In this document: positions 7,769 to 16,390 of the stretch, piece after piece | How positions within the stretch are numbered: position 1 is the first letter of the stretch | How the letters are laid out: each line of letters opens with the position of its first letter | IMG/VR virus record: IMGVR_UViG_3300028416_000052 | Coordinates: 1-31,105 of that record | DNA from: a virus | Strand: one strand, 5' to 3' | Length of the DNA: 31,105 nucleotides | Notes under the pieces: generated by a model | Databases searched by the model: none | Told to the model about the DNA's origin: nothing | Seen by the model: the letters and a program-made list of their open reading frames with translations, nothing else | Made by a program: the position numbers and the translations under genes

Positions 7769-8226
7769 AATATTATAAAGTCATTATTGCCACTCTTTTG
7801 AATATACTCATCTTTGTTTACTGAATAGTATTCGTTTTTCATTTGATTAGTTGATTGGCTTGTACAAAATATCTTATCTCTATAAATAATATCTAAATCA
7901 GATGTATTTATTAATTCTTCTACATCTAAAAAGTTAAATAAACAAGTGTTGTTTTCAAATGTTCCGCTACTTGCAATAACTCTATCTTTAAAAGCACCAT
8001 AGTCTCCTTTTATTTCATATATCTTTAAATCGTAAAAATGACCTTCTTTTAAAGTGAAAATGTTTGTTATTTCTAAATAACCTTTATGTATAACAGAACT
8101 CGGTAAGATTAAATACACCTCATCATTTGTACTATCATCTCTTAAACGCATTGTTATCGATGTAGTATAAACACGAGGTATAATCTTTATTGTTTGTTCG
8201 TCTGTTGTAGGATAAAGATGTTTCAT
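7765..8226 (-). CDS. Hypothetical structural protein upstream of portal
   Basis: The 153 residues look beta-rich, with IPRVYTTSITMRLRDDS near the N-terminus and a C-terminal DKIFCTSQ and YYSVNKDEY. A segment at residues 79-95 (FKDRVIASSGTFENNTC) resembles residues 180-196 of the tail protein encoded at 16391-17500. It lies between the tail tube and portal genes, behind a terminator. Its start carries the TAWWTTGTAATAT leader motif, so it may have its own transcription start. I would guess a minor virion or baseplate component. Confidence 0.7.
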   Translation of the reverse strand: MKHLYPTTDEQTIKIIPRVYTTSITMRLRDDSTNDEVYLILPSSVIHKGYLEITNIFTLKEGHFYDLKIYEIKGDYGAFKDRVIASSGTFENNTCLFNFLDVEELINTSDLDIIYRDKIFCTSQSTNQMKNEYYSVNKDEYIQKSGNNDFIIL

Positions 8227-8230
8227 AAAT

Positions 8231-8243
8231 ATATTACAAAATA
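8231..8243 (-). promoter_or_regulatory. Late-gene leader motif TAWWTTGTAATAT (copy 1)
   Basis: On the minus strand this reads TATTTTGTAATAT and ends 4 bases before the ATG of the gene upstream of the portal. Three other late genes have the same motif at the same distance. It resembles the Bacteroidetes -7 element TAnnTTTG with one T fewer, so it may be a promoter with a very short leader, or a ribosome-binding element. Confidence 0.5.
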
Positions 8244-8268
8244 AAAGCTAATATTTAATTTAGAATAT

Positions 8269-8303
8269 AAAAAAAAGGGATAACTAATTAAAGCTATCCC
8301 CTT
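8269..8303 (-). terminator. Terminator after the tail tube gene
   Basis: On the minus strand GGGATA and TATCCC pair around a 12-base loop, extended by an AGCT/AGTT inner section, and eight Ts follow. It separates the tail tube gene from the gene upstream of the portal. Confidence 0.8.
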
Positions 8304-8334
8304 CTTCCGATTTACAATTAAATTAAAAATAGAA

Positions 8335-8865
8335 TTATGCGTTAGGGTCTATTTGTGTTGGGTCTTCGTTAGAAGTTATAATTGTATCTAATACAAATGG
8401 TGCAGGTGCTTTTTCTTGACCTTCCATTGTTAAAGTAAATCCACTTAAGTCTCCCATCGCTGCTCCCGTTACAATAGTACCTCCTGTTACTTCTGCTCCG
8501 TTTTCTAAACCGATTAATAAGAAATTACCATTGTAATCTTCTACAATTACGTGTGGATTTTGAGCAGCTAATAATTTTATTTGCTCTTGAGTTTCCTTAT
8601 CTAAAACAGGTAACGTTAAGTTTAAAGTTTGTGAATAAAAAGTAGTCCCGTTTTCTCTTGAACTATTTATAGTTGTTTCAAAAGAAGAGTTACCTTTAAT
8701 ATCATATTTATATAATGTAGGTGTGCCCGATATTGCAGTTACTTCTCCCGCAGTTAATGTTACGTCTCCTAACGTACCATAAGATGCGAAATAAACTGCT
8801 TTTAAGCCACCAACAGAAGATTTACAAGGTAATGCTCTTCCCGTGCTAATTAGTGTACAAGCCAT
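8335..8865 (-). CDS. Major tail tube protein (likely)
   Basis: The 176 residues open with MACTLISTGRALPCKSSVGG and KAVYFASYG and end with the segment GAAMGDLSGFTLTMEGQEKAPAPF. This pattern recurs in a family of abundant structural proteins of Bacteroidetes siphophages that are probably tail tube subunits. Beta-strand-rich text with many Thr and Gly fits the tube fold. The gene is flanked by two terminators, directly after the capsid gene, which suggests its own expression level. Both Asp-Pro pairs near the C-terminus use GAC-CCN codons. Confidence 0.7.
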   Translation of the reverse strand: MACTLISTGRALPCKSSVGGLKAVYFASYGTLGDVTLTAGEVTAISGTPTLYKYDIKGNSSFETTINSSRENGTTFYSQTLNLTLPVLDKETQEQIKLLAAQNPHVIVEDYNGNFLLIGLENGAEVTGGTIVTGAAMGDLSGFTLTMEGQEKAPAPFVLDTIITSNEDPTQIDPNA

Positions 8866-8886
8866 TTTATTTATTTTTTAGTTATT

Positions 8887-8922
8887 AAAAAAGGGTAAGT
8901 AGATAATAAACCTACCTACCCT
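8887..8922 (-). terminator. Terminator after the major capsid gene
   Basis: On the minus strand GGGTAGGTAG pairs with CTACTTACCC (10 bp with one G-U pair) around a 9-base loop, and TTTTTT follows. It lies 25 bases past the capsid stop and before the tail tube gene. Confidence 0.8.
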
Positions 8923-8946
8923 TATTATGATTATTATTAATTATTA

Positions 8947-9894
8947 TTAGTTAGATGCGTTTACAATTCCGTAAGTTACGATATCTTCAACTACTGCATA
9001 CTGAACTCCTGCCGTATATCTCATAACGAAACGTACATTTTTAGAACCATCAATATCAGCCATATCTAAAACTTTCACTTCATTATGGTCTGCTAATAAA
9101 CCTGTTCCAAAGAATAAGTTAGATTTTAAAGTAGCAATCATTGTGTTATCAGCTAAACCGTTAGCACATACTACTTTTACACCGTCAAACCATTGGATAT
9201 CTATATCTTGGTTATTACCTTGAGCCATATATCCGTTAGCACCTTCTCCGTTTGCTTGGAAACCACCTAATGCTCTTTTATATGCTCTCCACACATTTTG
9301 AGATACATAGATGTATAAATCTTCGTTACCATATAATGCACTTGGAATAGCATCTACAACTTTTCCTAATTCATCGATAACATTAGCAGCAGTTACACTT
9401 GCTCCCGCAACTTCTTGTGCAGCAGGTAAATCAGCATCATTTGCCAATAATGTAGCGAAACCATCAAAAGAACCCGCACCTGCAGAACCACTCCAAATAT
9501 CTTGTTCAGTCTTTTCAGCTACTTTAGCAGCGATATGACCTATAAAATAATCAGAAAAGTTTTTTGGTAAGTTATCGTGAGCAGAATACCCCATAGAAAT
9601 AGCTTCCCAATCTGATTGGAATGGAGTTTTACATAACTCTAAATTTACTTGTAATTCTTTAGGCTCTAAAATTTTCTCTGTTAAGTCTAAAGTTGAAGTA
9701 TCTGCGAAATCACAAGATGCATTTGCCACAATACCATCTAATGAAACTCTTTTTAATACTTCTTTGTACTTTACATTTGGTTTTACTTCAATTAAACCAT
9801 TTGCAATAGTGTTTCCACTTAATAAAGCTGCTGATACATATTTACCTGCAAATTCACCTGCATAAGTAGAAGTGATGTTTGTTGTTGTTGCCAT
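8947..9894 (-). CDS. Major capsid protein
   Basis: This 315-residue protein fits an HK97-fold capsid subunit. It has an N-terminal arm, an extended loop region (about 45-95, with LDLTEKILEPKELQVNLELC), a long helix (HIAAKVAEKTEQDIWSG), a peripheral domain with LYIYVSQNVWRAYKRAL and a C-terminal strand set (NVRFVMRYTAGVQYAVVEDIVTY). It directly follows the scaffold candidate and XkdF-type protease in transcription order, as capsid genes usually do. The G+C content is higher than in its neighbours, as expected for a highly expressed gene. A terminator follows the gene. Confidence 0.9.
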   Translation of the reverse strand: MATTTNITSTYAGEFAGKYVSAALLSGNTIANGLIEVKPNVKYKEVLKRVSLDGIVANASCDFADTSTLDLTEKILEPKELQVNLELCKTPFQSDWEAISMGYSAHDNLPKNFSDYFIGHIAAKVAEKTEQDIWSGSAGAGSFDGFATLLANDADLPAAQEVAGASVTAANVIDELGKVVDAIPSALYGNEDLYIYVSQNVWRAYKRALGGFQANGEGANGYMAQGNNQDIDIQWFDGVKVVCANGLADNTMIATLKSNLFFGTGLLADHNEVKVLDMADIDGSKNVRFVMRYTAGVQYAVVEDIVTYGIVNASN

Positions 9895-9896
9895 AA

Positions 9897-10472
9897 TTAT
9901 TTATTTAATGTTTTAAAAATATTATTTAATGTATTATTTTTTCTTTTTTGTGAGTAAAGAAATAACTCTTTCTTTTCTACTGATGCTTCGGGAGTATGTG
10001 TAATACCTTCAACCTCATCAGATGATAATTCTACAGAAACTTCCTCAACTTCTTTAACTTCTACTTTAGCAAGTTTTAATTCGTTGATTTCTTTTCTTAA
10101 TTCTTCAATTGCTGAAAAGAATTGTTCTTCTGTAATAGACTTAACTACTTTTTTAGGAGAAGCAACCTCTTCTGACATTTCTTCTTCAACAACCTCTTCA
10201 GATACCTCTTCTTCTTTTGGCTCTTCTTCTGTTGATGCTTCTTTAATGTCCGCAATAACACCTTCTTCTTCGATAACGATTACTTTTCCTTCTGCTTCAT
10301 ATTCTCCAACAGGAACTGCAATTCTTTCTTCGTCTGCAATAACAAAGATTTCTGCACCTACCTCAAATGATTCAGCTTCAAAAATAGCACCATTATCCAA
10401 TTTCATTTGTTCTAACTTTACCTCTATTCCAAGTAAAGTGCGAACTTTGTTTAATGTTTCTTTTGTGTTCAT
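9897..10472 (-). CDS. Acidic protein before the capsid gene, scaffold candidate
   Basis: The 191 residues begin with a small folded-looking part (about 1-75: DNGAIFEAESFEVGAEIFV, AVPVGEYEAEGKVIVIEEEG). A very acidic, Glu-rich stretch (80-105) follows, then a coiled-coil-like helix (EEQFFSAIEELRKEINELKLAK) and a basic C-terminus (SQKRKNNTLNNIF). Acidic, helical proteins with basic tails placed directly before the capsid gene are typically scaffolding proteins. The start carries the late leader motif. The role is inferred from context. Confidence 0.75.
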   Translation of the reverse strand: MNTKETLNKVRTLLGIEVKLEQMKLDNGAIFEAESFEVGAEIFVIADEERIAVPVGEYEAEGKVIVIEEEGVIADIKEASTEEEPKEEEVSEEVVEEEMSEEVASPKKVVKSITEEQFFSAIEELRKEINELKLAKVEVKEVEEVSVELSSDEVEGITHTPEASVEKKELFLYSQKRKNNTLNNIFKTLNK

Positions 10473-10476
10473 AATT

Positions 10477-10489
10477 ATATTACAATTTA
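10477..10489 (-). promoter_or_regulatory. Late-gene leader motif TAWWTTGTAATAT (copy 2)
   Basis: On the minus strand this reads TAAATTGTAATAT, ending 4 bases before the scaffold candidate ATG. The spacing is identical to that at the other three copies. Confidence 0.5.
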
Positions 10490-10518
10490 GATTAATTATT
10501 TTGTATTTTCATAACAAA

Positions 10519-10887
10519 TTAGTCTTTAGGAGGTAAAATAAACTCAATTAACTTATCTGTTTGAAATTGTCTTTTAAAATCGTCATAGTCTGCACCTTGT
10601 GGGAAAAACAAAGAATCTTCTATAACTCCACCAACAGGTACATTCATTGTTGGTACATCTAAAATATATTCTCCAAACATATTTATATCTCCTTTGTTTG
10701 TTTGAAAATCAACTGCTAAATTCTGTGCTAAAAAAGTGATTGTAATATCAAATATACTTGCACCCTCATCTCTGAATTGTAAAGCAGTTATACCCGTTCT
10801 TAATGTTAGTTGTGTAGGGATTGTTATATTAAACGTTCCCGTTGGAGATTCATTAAATGCTCCGTTTTGTAATGTTATTCTTGCCAT
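10519..10887 (-). CDS. Hypothetical protein between protease and scaffold genes
   Basis: This 122-residue protein is predicted to be beta-rich (TFNITIPTQLTLRTGITALQF, IFDITITFLAQNLAVDF) and ends in LIEFILPPKD. It has no membrane helix or recognised motif. It starts at a TAATG junction with the small Cys-rich gene before it. Position in the head module suggests a minor head or decoration protein, but nothing proves it. Confidence 0.65.
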   Translation of the reverse strand: MARITLQNGAFNESPTGTFNITIPTQLTLRTGITALQFRDEGASIFDITITFLAQNLAVDFQTNKGDINMFGEYILDVPTMNVPVGGVIEDSLFFPQGADYDDFKRQFQTDKLIEFILPPKD

Positions 10888-11018
10888 TATTGATTATTAT
10901 TAGTTTTATTTATATTACCTATTCCTTGTTTCCAATATTCGGGTGCTTTACATTTCTTTTTATCACAACCACTTATTGTATATGTATTTTTACATTTACA
11001 ATACTTTGCTCTACTCAT
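10887..11018 (-). CDS. Small Cys-rich protein (43 residues)
   Basis: The peptide has four Cys in the pattern CKC (7, 9), GCDKKKC (18, 23), rich in Lys, suggesting a zinc-binding knuckle. It overlaps the protease gene by 8 bases and meets the next gene at a TAATG junction, so it fills an otherwise empty gap exactly. That fit is the main reason to believe it is translated. The function is unknown. Confidence 0.6.
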   Translation of the reverse strand: MSRAKYCKCKNTYTISGCDKKKCKAPEYWKQGIGNINKTNNNQ

Positions 11019-11613
11019 CTTCTACACTATTTAAAAAGTCTATTAATTCTTTTAATATTCTTTCATCATCAGATAACTCTTCTTCTATCTCTTCTTTTGG
11101 TCTTTCTAATTTATCTGCAAAGTAACCTTCAATACTAAACCCTTTTACTTTACCTGTTTTTACATAGTCATTCCAAATTTCATCGTTATTCACTTTTACA
11201 CTACCCATCCAAGTACCAACAGGCACATCTAAACCATATAATGCAGTCTTATCTTTATCCTTATCTTCTACTATCCAAGACTCAACTAAAGTTAACCCTT
11301 CTAATTGTTTATCGTGTTCTAAAGTAGATTGCGATTGATTACCATTCTGTAAATACATTTGGGACGCTTTTAAGACCGTTTCTTCTGAAAAGAATATATA
11401 ATATTCATCTTCTCCATTACGTCTGTATATAGGCTTCTTTGGTATTAATAAAGCACCCATTAACAATCTCTTTTCTTTGTTGATTTCAGCAAGTTTTATT
11501 TCTTGGTTATTTAACGCTATAAAGTCAGATTCAATTGCGGGGTTTTCCACAACAGAAATAGCCTCAACACCTATCGCTTCATCGTCATCTAATATAAGTT
11601 CGATTATCTTCAT
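11011..11613 (-). CDS. XkdF-type prohead protease
   Basis: This 200-residue protein matches the XkdF-like group of phage maturation proteases. It has an N-terminal segment VVENPAIESDFIAL, the catalytic-type His in STLEHDK (His100), GSVKVNNDEIW, and the Ser in KGFSIEGYF (Ser160). The His-Ser spacing of 60 fits herpesvirus-assemblin-like prohead proteases that cut the scaffold and capsid arms. An acidic C-terminal tail follows. It lies two genes before the scaffold candidate. The start carries the late leader motif. Confidence 0.8.
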   Translation of the reverse strand: MKIIELILDDDEAIGVEAISVVENPAIESDFIALNNQEIKLAEINKEKRLLMGALLIPKKPIYRRNGEDEYYIFFSEETVLKASQMYLQNGNQSQSTLEHDKQLEGLTLVESWIVEDKDKDKTALYGLDVPVGTWMGSVKVNNDEIWNDYVKTGKVKGFSIEGYFADKLERPKEEIEEELSDDERILKELIDFLNSVEDE

Positions 11614-11617
11614 AATT

Positions 11618-11630
11618 ATATTACAATTTA
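11618..11630 (-). promoter_or_regulatory. Late-gene leader motif TAWWTTGTAATAT (copy 3)
   Basis: On the minus strand this reads TAAATTGTAATAT, ending 4 bases before the protease ATG. It lies in the 36-base gap after the tape measure gene. Confidence 0.5.
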
Positions 11631-11649
11631 TTAGTTTTATTTTACATTT

Positions 11650-13650
11650 TTATATTGATGCACCTTCAACAATATTTCTCTCCATACTTTGAGCAGAGGT
11701 TACATCGTTCGCTACTACATACGCTTTTACAGGTTCTCTTTCTTGACTTCCTATTGCTTCAGCTAATTGATTTGTATCACTTGAGCCAACTACGTTAAAT
11801 GAGGGAACTGCTGATGCTATTGTTGGAGAACTACCTACACCCGCACTTGCTCCCCCACCTCCACTTGGTGTTTTAACAGATGCTATATTTTTAACCGTTG
11901 CAAAACCTTGAGATGCTACAATTGCTGTTGTTGCTAAACGTTGTACTAAACCCGCACCAACTAAACCACTTTCAGCTTTTTCTGCCCACACATTCGATAT
12001 ACCTTGATATGTGTTTATCAATGCTTGTGCTAATGCAAACGCTTTTCCTGCTTTACTATTTTCGCCTAACACTTGACTAATTGCTCCAAACGTACTTGAT
12101 GCTAAAGCGATTTTTTGTTGTTTTAATTGCTTTTCTCTATCAATATCTTTTTTAGCATTATCGTCTTTTAATTTATTTATAGCATTTTCTTTTGCTCTTT
12201 CTAAACCTTCTGTTGCTAAACCTTTTGCCTTTGCAAGTTCTATTAACTTATCATAATGTAAAGCAGTATTTTCTAATTCTAATATTCTACGTTCTTCTTC
12301 TGAAACTGCTTCTGCATCTCTTATTTGACTTTTTAAGTCATTTAATTCTTGAATCTTTGCTTTTTCTTTTTCTTTATCAGCTAAATCAAATTCTGCTTGT
12401 TGGTTATCAATTGCAGTCTTTTGTGCTTTACGTAATTCTAAAACCTTTTCAGAATCTTTGCCATAATATTCTTCGGCAAGTTTTATTTGCTCATCATAAT
12501 CGGTTTTAATTAATCTTAACTTTTCTTTTCTTTCTTCTTCCTCTGTATCAATTAAACCTTTTCTTATACGTTCTAAATCACTTGCTTTTTTATCTTCTAT
12601 TGCTTTTATTTGTGCAGCTTCTTCTCTTTTAGCACCTACAATTTGACTTGTAACCTCTTTTTGTTTTGTTAACCTTTGAGTTTCTAACTCTATTACTCTT
12701 GCTTTTAATCTTGCTTCTTCATCTAAATCTTCTTTTGTTGAACGTGCTAATGAGTTTTCAGCTTGTTTTGCTTGTAAACGTAATTTAGCAGCTGCTATTT
12801 CTTTATTAGTTATCTCTTCATCTATCTTACCTGCTTCTTTTAAAAACTCAATACGTTCTTTTGCAGTAAACTTTTCCCTATTCGCTGCTTTCTCTAATAA
12901 GTCTGCTCTATCTCTATTTGCTTTTGCTCTTTGTACAAGTAAATTTCTTTCAGCCTTATCTGCATTTGCTCTTTGGTCTGCTATTTGAGCAGCTATCTTT
13001 GCCTCTTCTTTTAATTCTTTTACAAAATCTCTTGTTTTCTTTGTTACTTTATCTAATGTATTTTCAACACCTGTTAAACTATCAATAAGTGAATTACCCG
13101 ACTTTCTTGCATCTTCTAAAGCACCTTTAAAATCTCCACTAAATACTTTCTTCATAGCACTACCAAGAAAACCAATAGTGTTCATAAGAGCCTTAAACCT
13201 ATTTGTTATATTCTCTTGAATTAAGTTTTTAAAGTCTATTATTGCTTTTTTAGGATTCTCAAATACAGATATTATTGCTTCTCCTAAATCAGCTAACAAG
13301 TCAACTAAATTACCAACTACACTACCAATTACTCCAAGTATTTTAGCAAACTTATTTTGCCCCTCTTCTGAACTTTTAAAAGCAGCCATTAAAGAAGTAA
13401 CTGCAATTAACAATGCACCAATACCCGTTCCAATAATAGCAACCCTTAAACTTTTAAAACCCGTTGTTAGTCCTTTAATAGATTGTCCAAAGTTCTTAAC
13501 CTTTGTTACTGCACCACCTGTTAAACCGTCTAAAGTTTTAGTTGCTTCACCTGTTACTTTATTGGTTTCTTTTATTTCGTTGTTTAATTTCTGAACTTCT
13601 TTTACGCCTTTATCAGACTTTACTTCAATGTCAACTACTATTTTTTCCAT
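11650..13650 (-). CDS. Tail tape measure protein
   Basis: The 666 residues show the tape measure layout. An N-terminal helical region (VKEVQKLNNEIKETNKVTGEATK) leads into a hydrophobic stretch (about 70-95: RVAIIGTGIGALLIAVTSL) and a second one (105-130). A central coiled coil of about 300 residues is rich in Ala, Glu, Lys and Arg, and a Gly/Ala/Ser-rich C-terminal segment (SGGGGASAGVGSSP) follows. By the usual rule of about 0.15 nm per residue the tail would be near 100 nm. The first 13 bases overlap a small upstream gene. Confidence 0.88.
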   Translation of the reverse strand: MEKIVVDIEVKSDKGVKEVQKLNNEIKETNKVTGEATKTLDGLTGGAVTKVKNFGQSIKGLTTGFKSLRVAIIGTGIGALLIAVTSLMAAFKSSEEGQNKFAKILGVIGSVVGNLVDLLADLGEAIISVFENPKKAIIDFKNLIQENITNRFKALMNTIGFLGSAMKKVFSGDFKGALEDARKSGNSLIDSLTGVENTLDKVTKKTRDFVKELKEEAKIAAQIADQRANADKAERNLLVQRAKANRDRADLLEKAANREKFTAKERIEFLKEAGKIDEEITNKEIAAAKLRLQAKQAENSLARSTKEDLDEEARLKARVIELETQRLTKQKEVTSQIVGAKREEAAQIKAIEDKKASDLERIRKGLIDTEEEERKEKLRLIKTDYDEQIKLAEEYYGKDSEKVLELRKAQKTAIDNQQAEFDLADKEKEKAKIQELNDLKSQIRDAEAVSEEERRILELENTALHYDKLIELAKAKGLATEGLERAKENAINKLKDDNAKKDIDREKQLKQQKIALASSTFGAISQVLGENSKAGKAFALAQALINTYQGISNVWAEKAESGLVGAGLVQRLATTAIVASQGFATVKNIASVKTPSGGGGASAGVGSSPTIASAVPSFNVVGSSDTNQLAEAIGSQEREPVKAYVVANDVTSAQSMERNIVEGASI

Positions 13651-13781
13651 TCTATTTGTTGTTTAGTTCTTACAAATACCTCTTTAAAAGTATCGGGAAA
13701 TTTATTTTTACCACTTGCTAATTGCACTATCTCTTCTTTACAATCAGTTTCTTTTAACAATTCTAATATTATCTTTATCAT
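13638..13781 (-). CDS. Small protein before tape measure (47 residues)
   Basis: The frame begins 3 bases after the stop of the large tail protein and overlaps the tape measure start by 13 bases, filling the gap between two essential tail genes. The product is a mixed-charge, helical-looking peptide (IILELLKETDCKEEIVQL, then KFPDTFKEVFV). Similar small genes before tape measures can be chaperones or tail accessory proteins. I do not recognise it. Confidence 0.6.
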   Translation of the reverse strand: MIKIILELLKETDCKEEIVQLASGKNKFPDTFKEVFVRTKQQIEWKK

Positions 13782-13783
13782 CT

Positions 13784-16390
13784 TTAAAGTGTTGTACTTA
13801 CTATTAAATTACTACTTAACGCACTTGCATTGCCCGAAGTATCAACTGCATCTACATTTATCGTATATTGAGTTCCCGCTTGTAAACCAAATATAGTATA
13901 TGTTGTTCCTATTTCTGTTGGTAATTGAACTACACCATCTAAATAAATTCTATAATAATTAACCCCAACATTATCCGTTGATGCAGTCCAACTTATAGTA
14001 ACTTGTGTTCTACCTACTAAATCAGCACTTAAATTAGTTGGTGTTGTAGGAGGTGTTGTATCTTGTTCACTTGTTATAGCATCTACTTCTGTTGCACTTG
14101 CAAAACTACTTTCATTACCATTTGAATCAAAAGCAGTAACTCTTATCAAATAAATTGTGTTTTGTAATAAACCTAATATTGTATAATTAGTTTGTGTACC
14201 TAAAGTATCTTCTAACACACCATCAACATAAACTTTATAGCCCGCTAAATTTGTTTCTGTATTGCTATTCCAAGAAATTGAAACTGCATTATTTGTTTCA
14301 CTATCAATCGTTAAACCTTGAACATCACTTGGAGGTGTTGTATCTTGTGCTTCTTCTAAAACTAATATGTCATTTAACAACTCTAATTCAGACTTGCCAT
14401 TTTGTAAATTAGTTGTGATTGAATTGATTTTAAAACTATTTCCATTAACTATAAACCTATCCGCCAATGTATATTTCAATAATATTCTTAAAGGTAAATA
14501 AGCAGTTAGTTTTGTTAATCTATTCTTTTTATTAAATACACTTTTAATATAATTCTTGTAATACTTTCTAAATAATGTATCTGTGAAATCTTGTGTAGCT
14601 GTATATTCATTTACCTCTACATTAAAGTTTATATTATCTTTACCTGTTGCAGGGTTTAAATAAACACTATTAGATGGTATAATATACGTTGTCAATGGTT
14701 CGTGTCCTGATGCATTAACAAAAGATATTTCTGTTGCTGATGTTTGTCTTATAGGATAAAATAATAAAGGTTTACCATAATATGAGTCTTGATTGTCATC
14801 TACAAAATAACCCCATTGAACATCTATTAAATTACCTGTATTTGCATCTATTAAATGCTCGTATTTTAATTGTGAAAAAGGTGTTACAACTTTATATAGT
14901 TCTCCTGCAAGTTCTTTATCGCTACCTTTATATTCTATTTTTCCCCAAGTATTTCCAGCTAATTGTTCGTGTTGTTTAGCTAAAAGAGTTTCAGTATCTT
15001 CTGCATAAAAACTTATTTCTCTATAAGGTAAAGCTGTATTAACCTCACTTTTATTTACGTCAATATATTTAGTAATATCATAAGATGTACCACTACTATA
15101 AAAAGCATTTAAAGTCTTTACAATAACAACGTTATCTTCAACGTAAGCAGTTAAATTAAACATCTTAAATAAACCTGTTAGAAAATCAATAATTTTCATT
15201 TCAGGTATTTGTTGAGTTATAGTAAAATCAAATGCACTAACGTGAGTAAAAGCACCTGTTGAATATGATGTGTTTTCAGGAGGAAGAAAATAAGATACAC
15301 GATATTCTACATACCAAGATATATTCGTAAAACTTACATCTGCTGCTGCTTGTATAAAAACTGTATAATCTGCTTGTGATAAATCTATTTGACTTTTATT
15401 GATTGTTAAGGTACTTGTAACAGTTGCACTTTGATAAACCTCTACACCATCTTTAAACACAATAACTTTATAAGGAGTAGTACCTGATGGAGTTAATGTT
15501 AAATCAACATCTATATAATCATTAATAACACCTGATATTCTTAAAGTAGAGGTATTTATCATCTGGCTTTGTGTGTCCCCATCAAAACTTGTTGCAGGAA
15601 AACTATCAACGATAGATTGATTAACACCATCTAAATTTTCTACATTGCCTTTTTTTCTATGTAGCCATAAAAATAAATTGTAATAAGGTATATTAGTAGT
15701 ATTAAAGAAGTCATCACTAAATGTAATTTCAGGATAATTAACCTGTATTGCTTCTATAATTCTATGTACTCTTAATGCGTATTTTAACTCTGTATAATTT
15801 ACTCCGTGAGTATGCCCAGTACCACTATGATAATATAAATTTCCACTATATTGGTCATCGTGTGAATGTCCTGTATCACTATCATAAAATAACCTTTGTG
15901 TATGTGTTATTAAGGGTGCTATAACATCAGTTGTAGTTGGGTCTACTATTAATTTAGCTTTTACATTTGTATCGTTATAAACAAGTGTTTCGCTATTTAA
16001 GTCTGTTAATGCTTGTAGTTTATCTTTGCCTAATAAATCTTTTAAAGTAACTGTATTTCCATAAAATACAATCTTATATGTATTAGGTTTGTTGTCCTTT
16101 AAACCAACACCTTCTAATTTAACTTTACCTTTTCTAAATGGACTATTGTTTAACTCTATTCTTGCATCTACTTTTATTCTCGCATCAAAAGTATTATCAA
16201 TGTCAAAGTTATAATAGTGTTTAAATATTCTGTTATTCTTTTTCGTAGCGGGTATGCTAAACGTTTTTGAAAAGTCTGTAAATACCTTTGCAATATCCCT
16301 TACATTTTGAATTGATTGCGTTATAGAAACACTTTCATCTTTGAATAGTTCAACCCTATGACCTTGTATGTACAACTGTAATTCTTGCAT
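13784..16390 (-). CDS. Large tail protein with two fibronectin III domains
   Basis: This 868-residue protein is probably part of the tail tip or hub. The first 160 residues contain a conserved-looking SKTFSIPATKKNNRIFKHYY. A His-rich tandem pair follows (GHSH at 174-177, GHTH at 192-195). A large central region includes FDFTITQQIPEMKIIDFLTGLF. At the C-terminus two fibronectin type III domains (683-776 and 777-868) each begin DTTPP and contain the Trp of the B strand (SISWNSN, TISWTAS). Such domains occur on virion surfaces and may bind host polysaccharide weakly. It lies just after the other large tail protein and before the tape measure. Confidence 0.82.
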   Translation of the reverse strand: MQELQLYIQGHRVELFKDESVSITQSIQNVRDIAKVFTDFSKTFSIPATKKNNRIFKHYYNFDIDNTFDARIKVDARIELNNSPFRKGKVKLEGVGLKDNKPNTYKIVFYGNTVTLKDLLGKDKLQALTDLNSETLVYNDTNVKAKLIVDPTTTDVIAPLITHTQRLFYDSDTGHSHDDQYSGNLYYHSGTGHTHGVNYTELKYALRVHRIIEAIQVNYPEITFSDDFFNTTNIPYYNLFLWLHRKKGNVENLDGVNQSIVDSFPATSFDGDTQSQMINTSTLRISGVINDYIDVDLTLTPSGTTPYKVIVFKDGVEVYQSATVTSTLTINKSQIDLSQADYTVFIQAAADVSFTNISWYVEYRVSYFLPPENTSYSTGAFTHVSAFDFTITQQIPEMKIIDFLTGLFKMFNLTAYVEDNVVIVKTLNAFYSSGTSYDITKYIDVNKSEVNTALPYREISFYAEDTETLLAKQHEQLAGNTWGKIEYKGSDKELAGELYKVVTPFSQLKYEHLIDANTGNLIDVQWGYFVDDNQDSYYGKPLLFYPIRQTSATEISFVNASGHEPLTTYIIPSNSVYLNPATGKDNINFNVEVNEYTATQDFTDTLFRKYYKNYIKSVFNKKNRLTKLTAYLPLRILLKYTLADRFIVNGNSFKINSITTNLQNGKSELELLNDILVLEEAQDTTPPSDVQGLTIDSETNNAVSISWNSNTETNLAGYKVYVDGVLEDTLGTQTNYTILGLLQNTIYLIRVTAFDSNGNESSFASATEVDAITSEQDTTPPTTPTNLSADLVGRTQVTISWTASTDNVGVNYYRIYLDGVVQLPTEIGTTYTIFGLQAGTQYTINVDAVDTSGNASALSSNLIVSTTL

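Noticed and set aside
10084-10536. 150-codon open frame on the plus strand
   Set aside because: It is the complement of the Glu-rich scaffold candidate, giving Ser/Thr-rich text, and has no promoter or neighbours on that strand.
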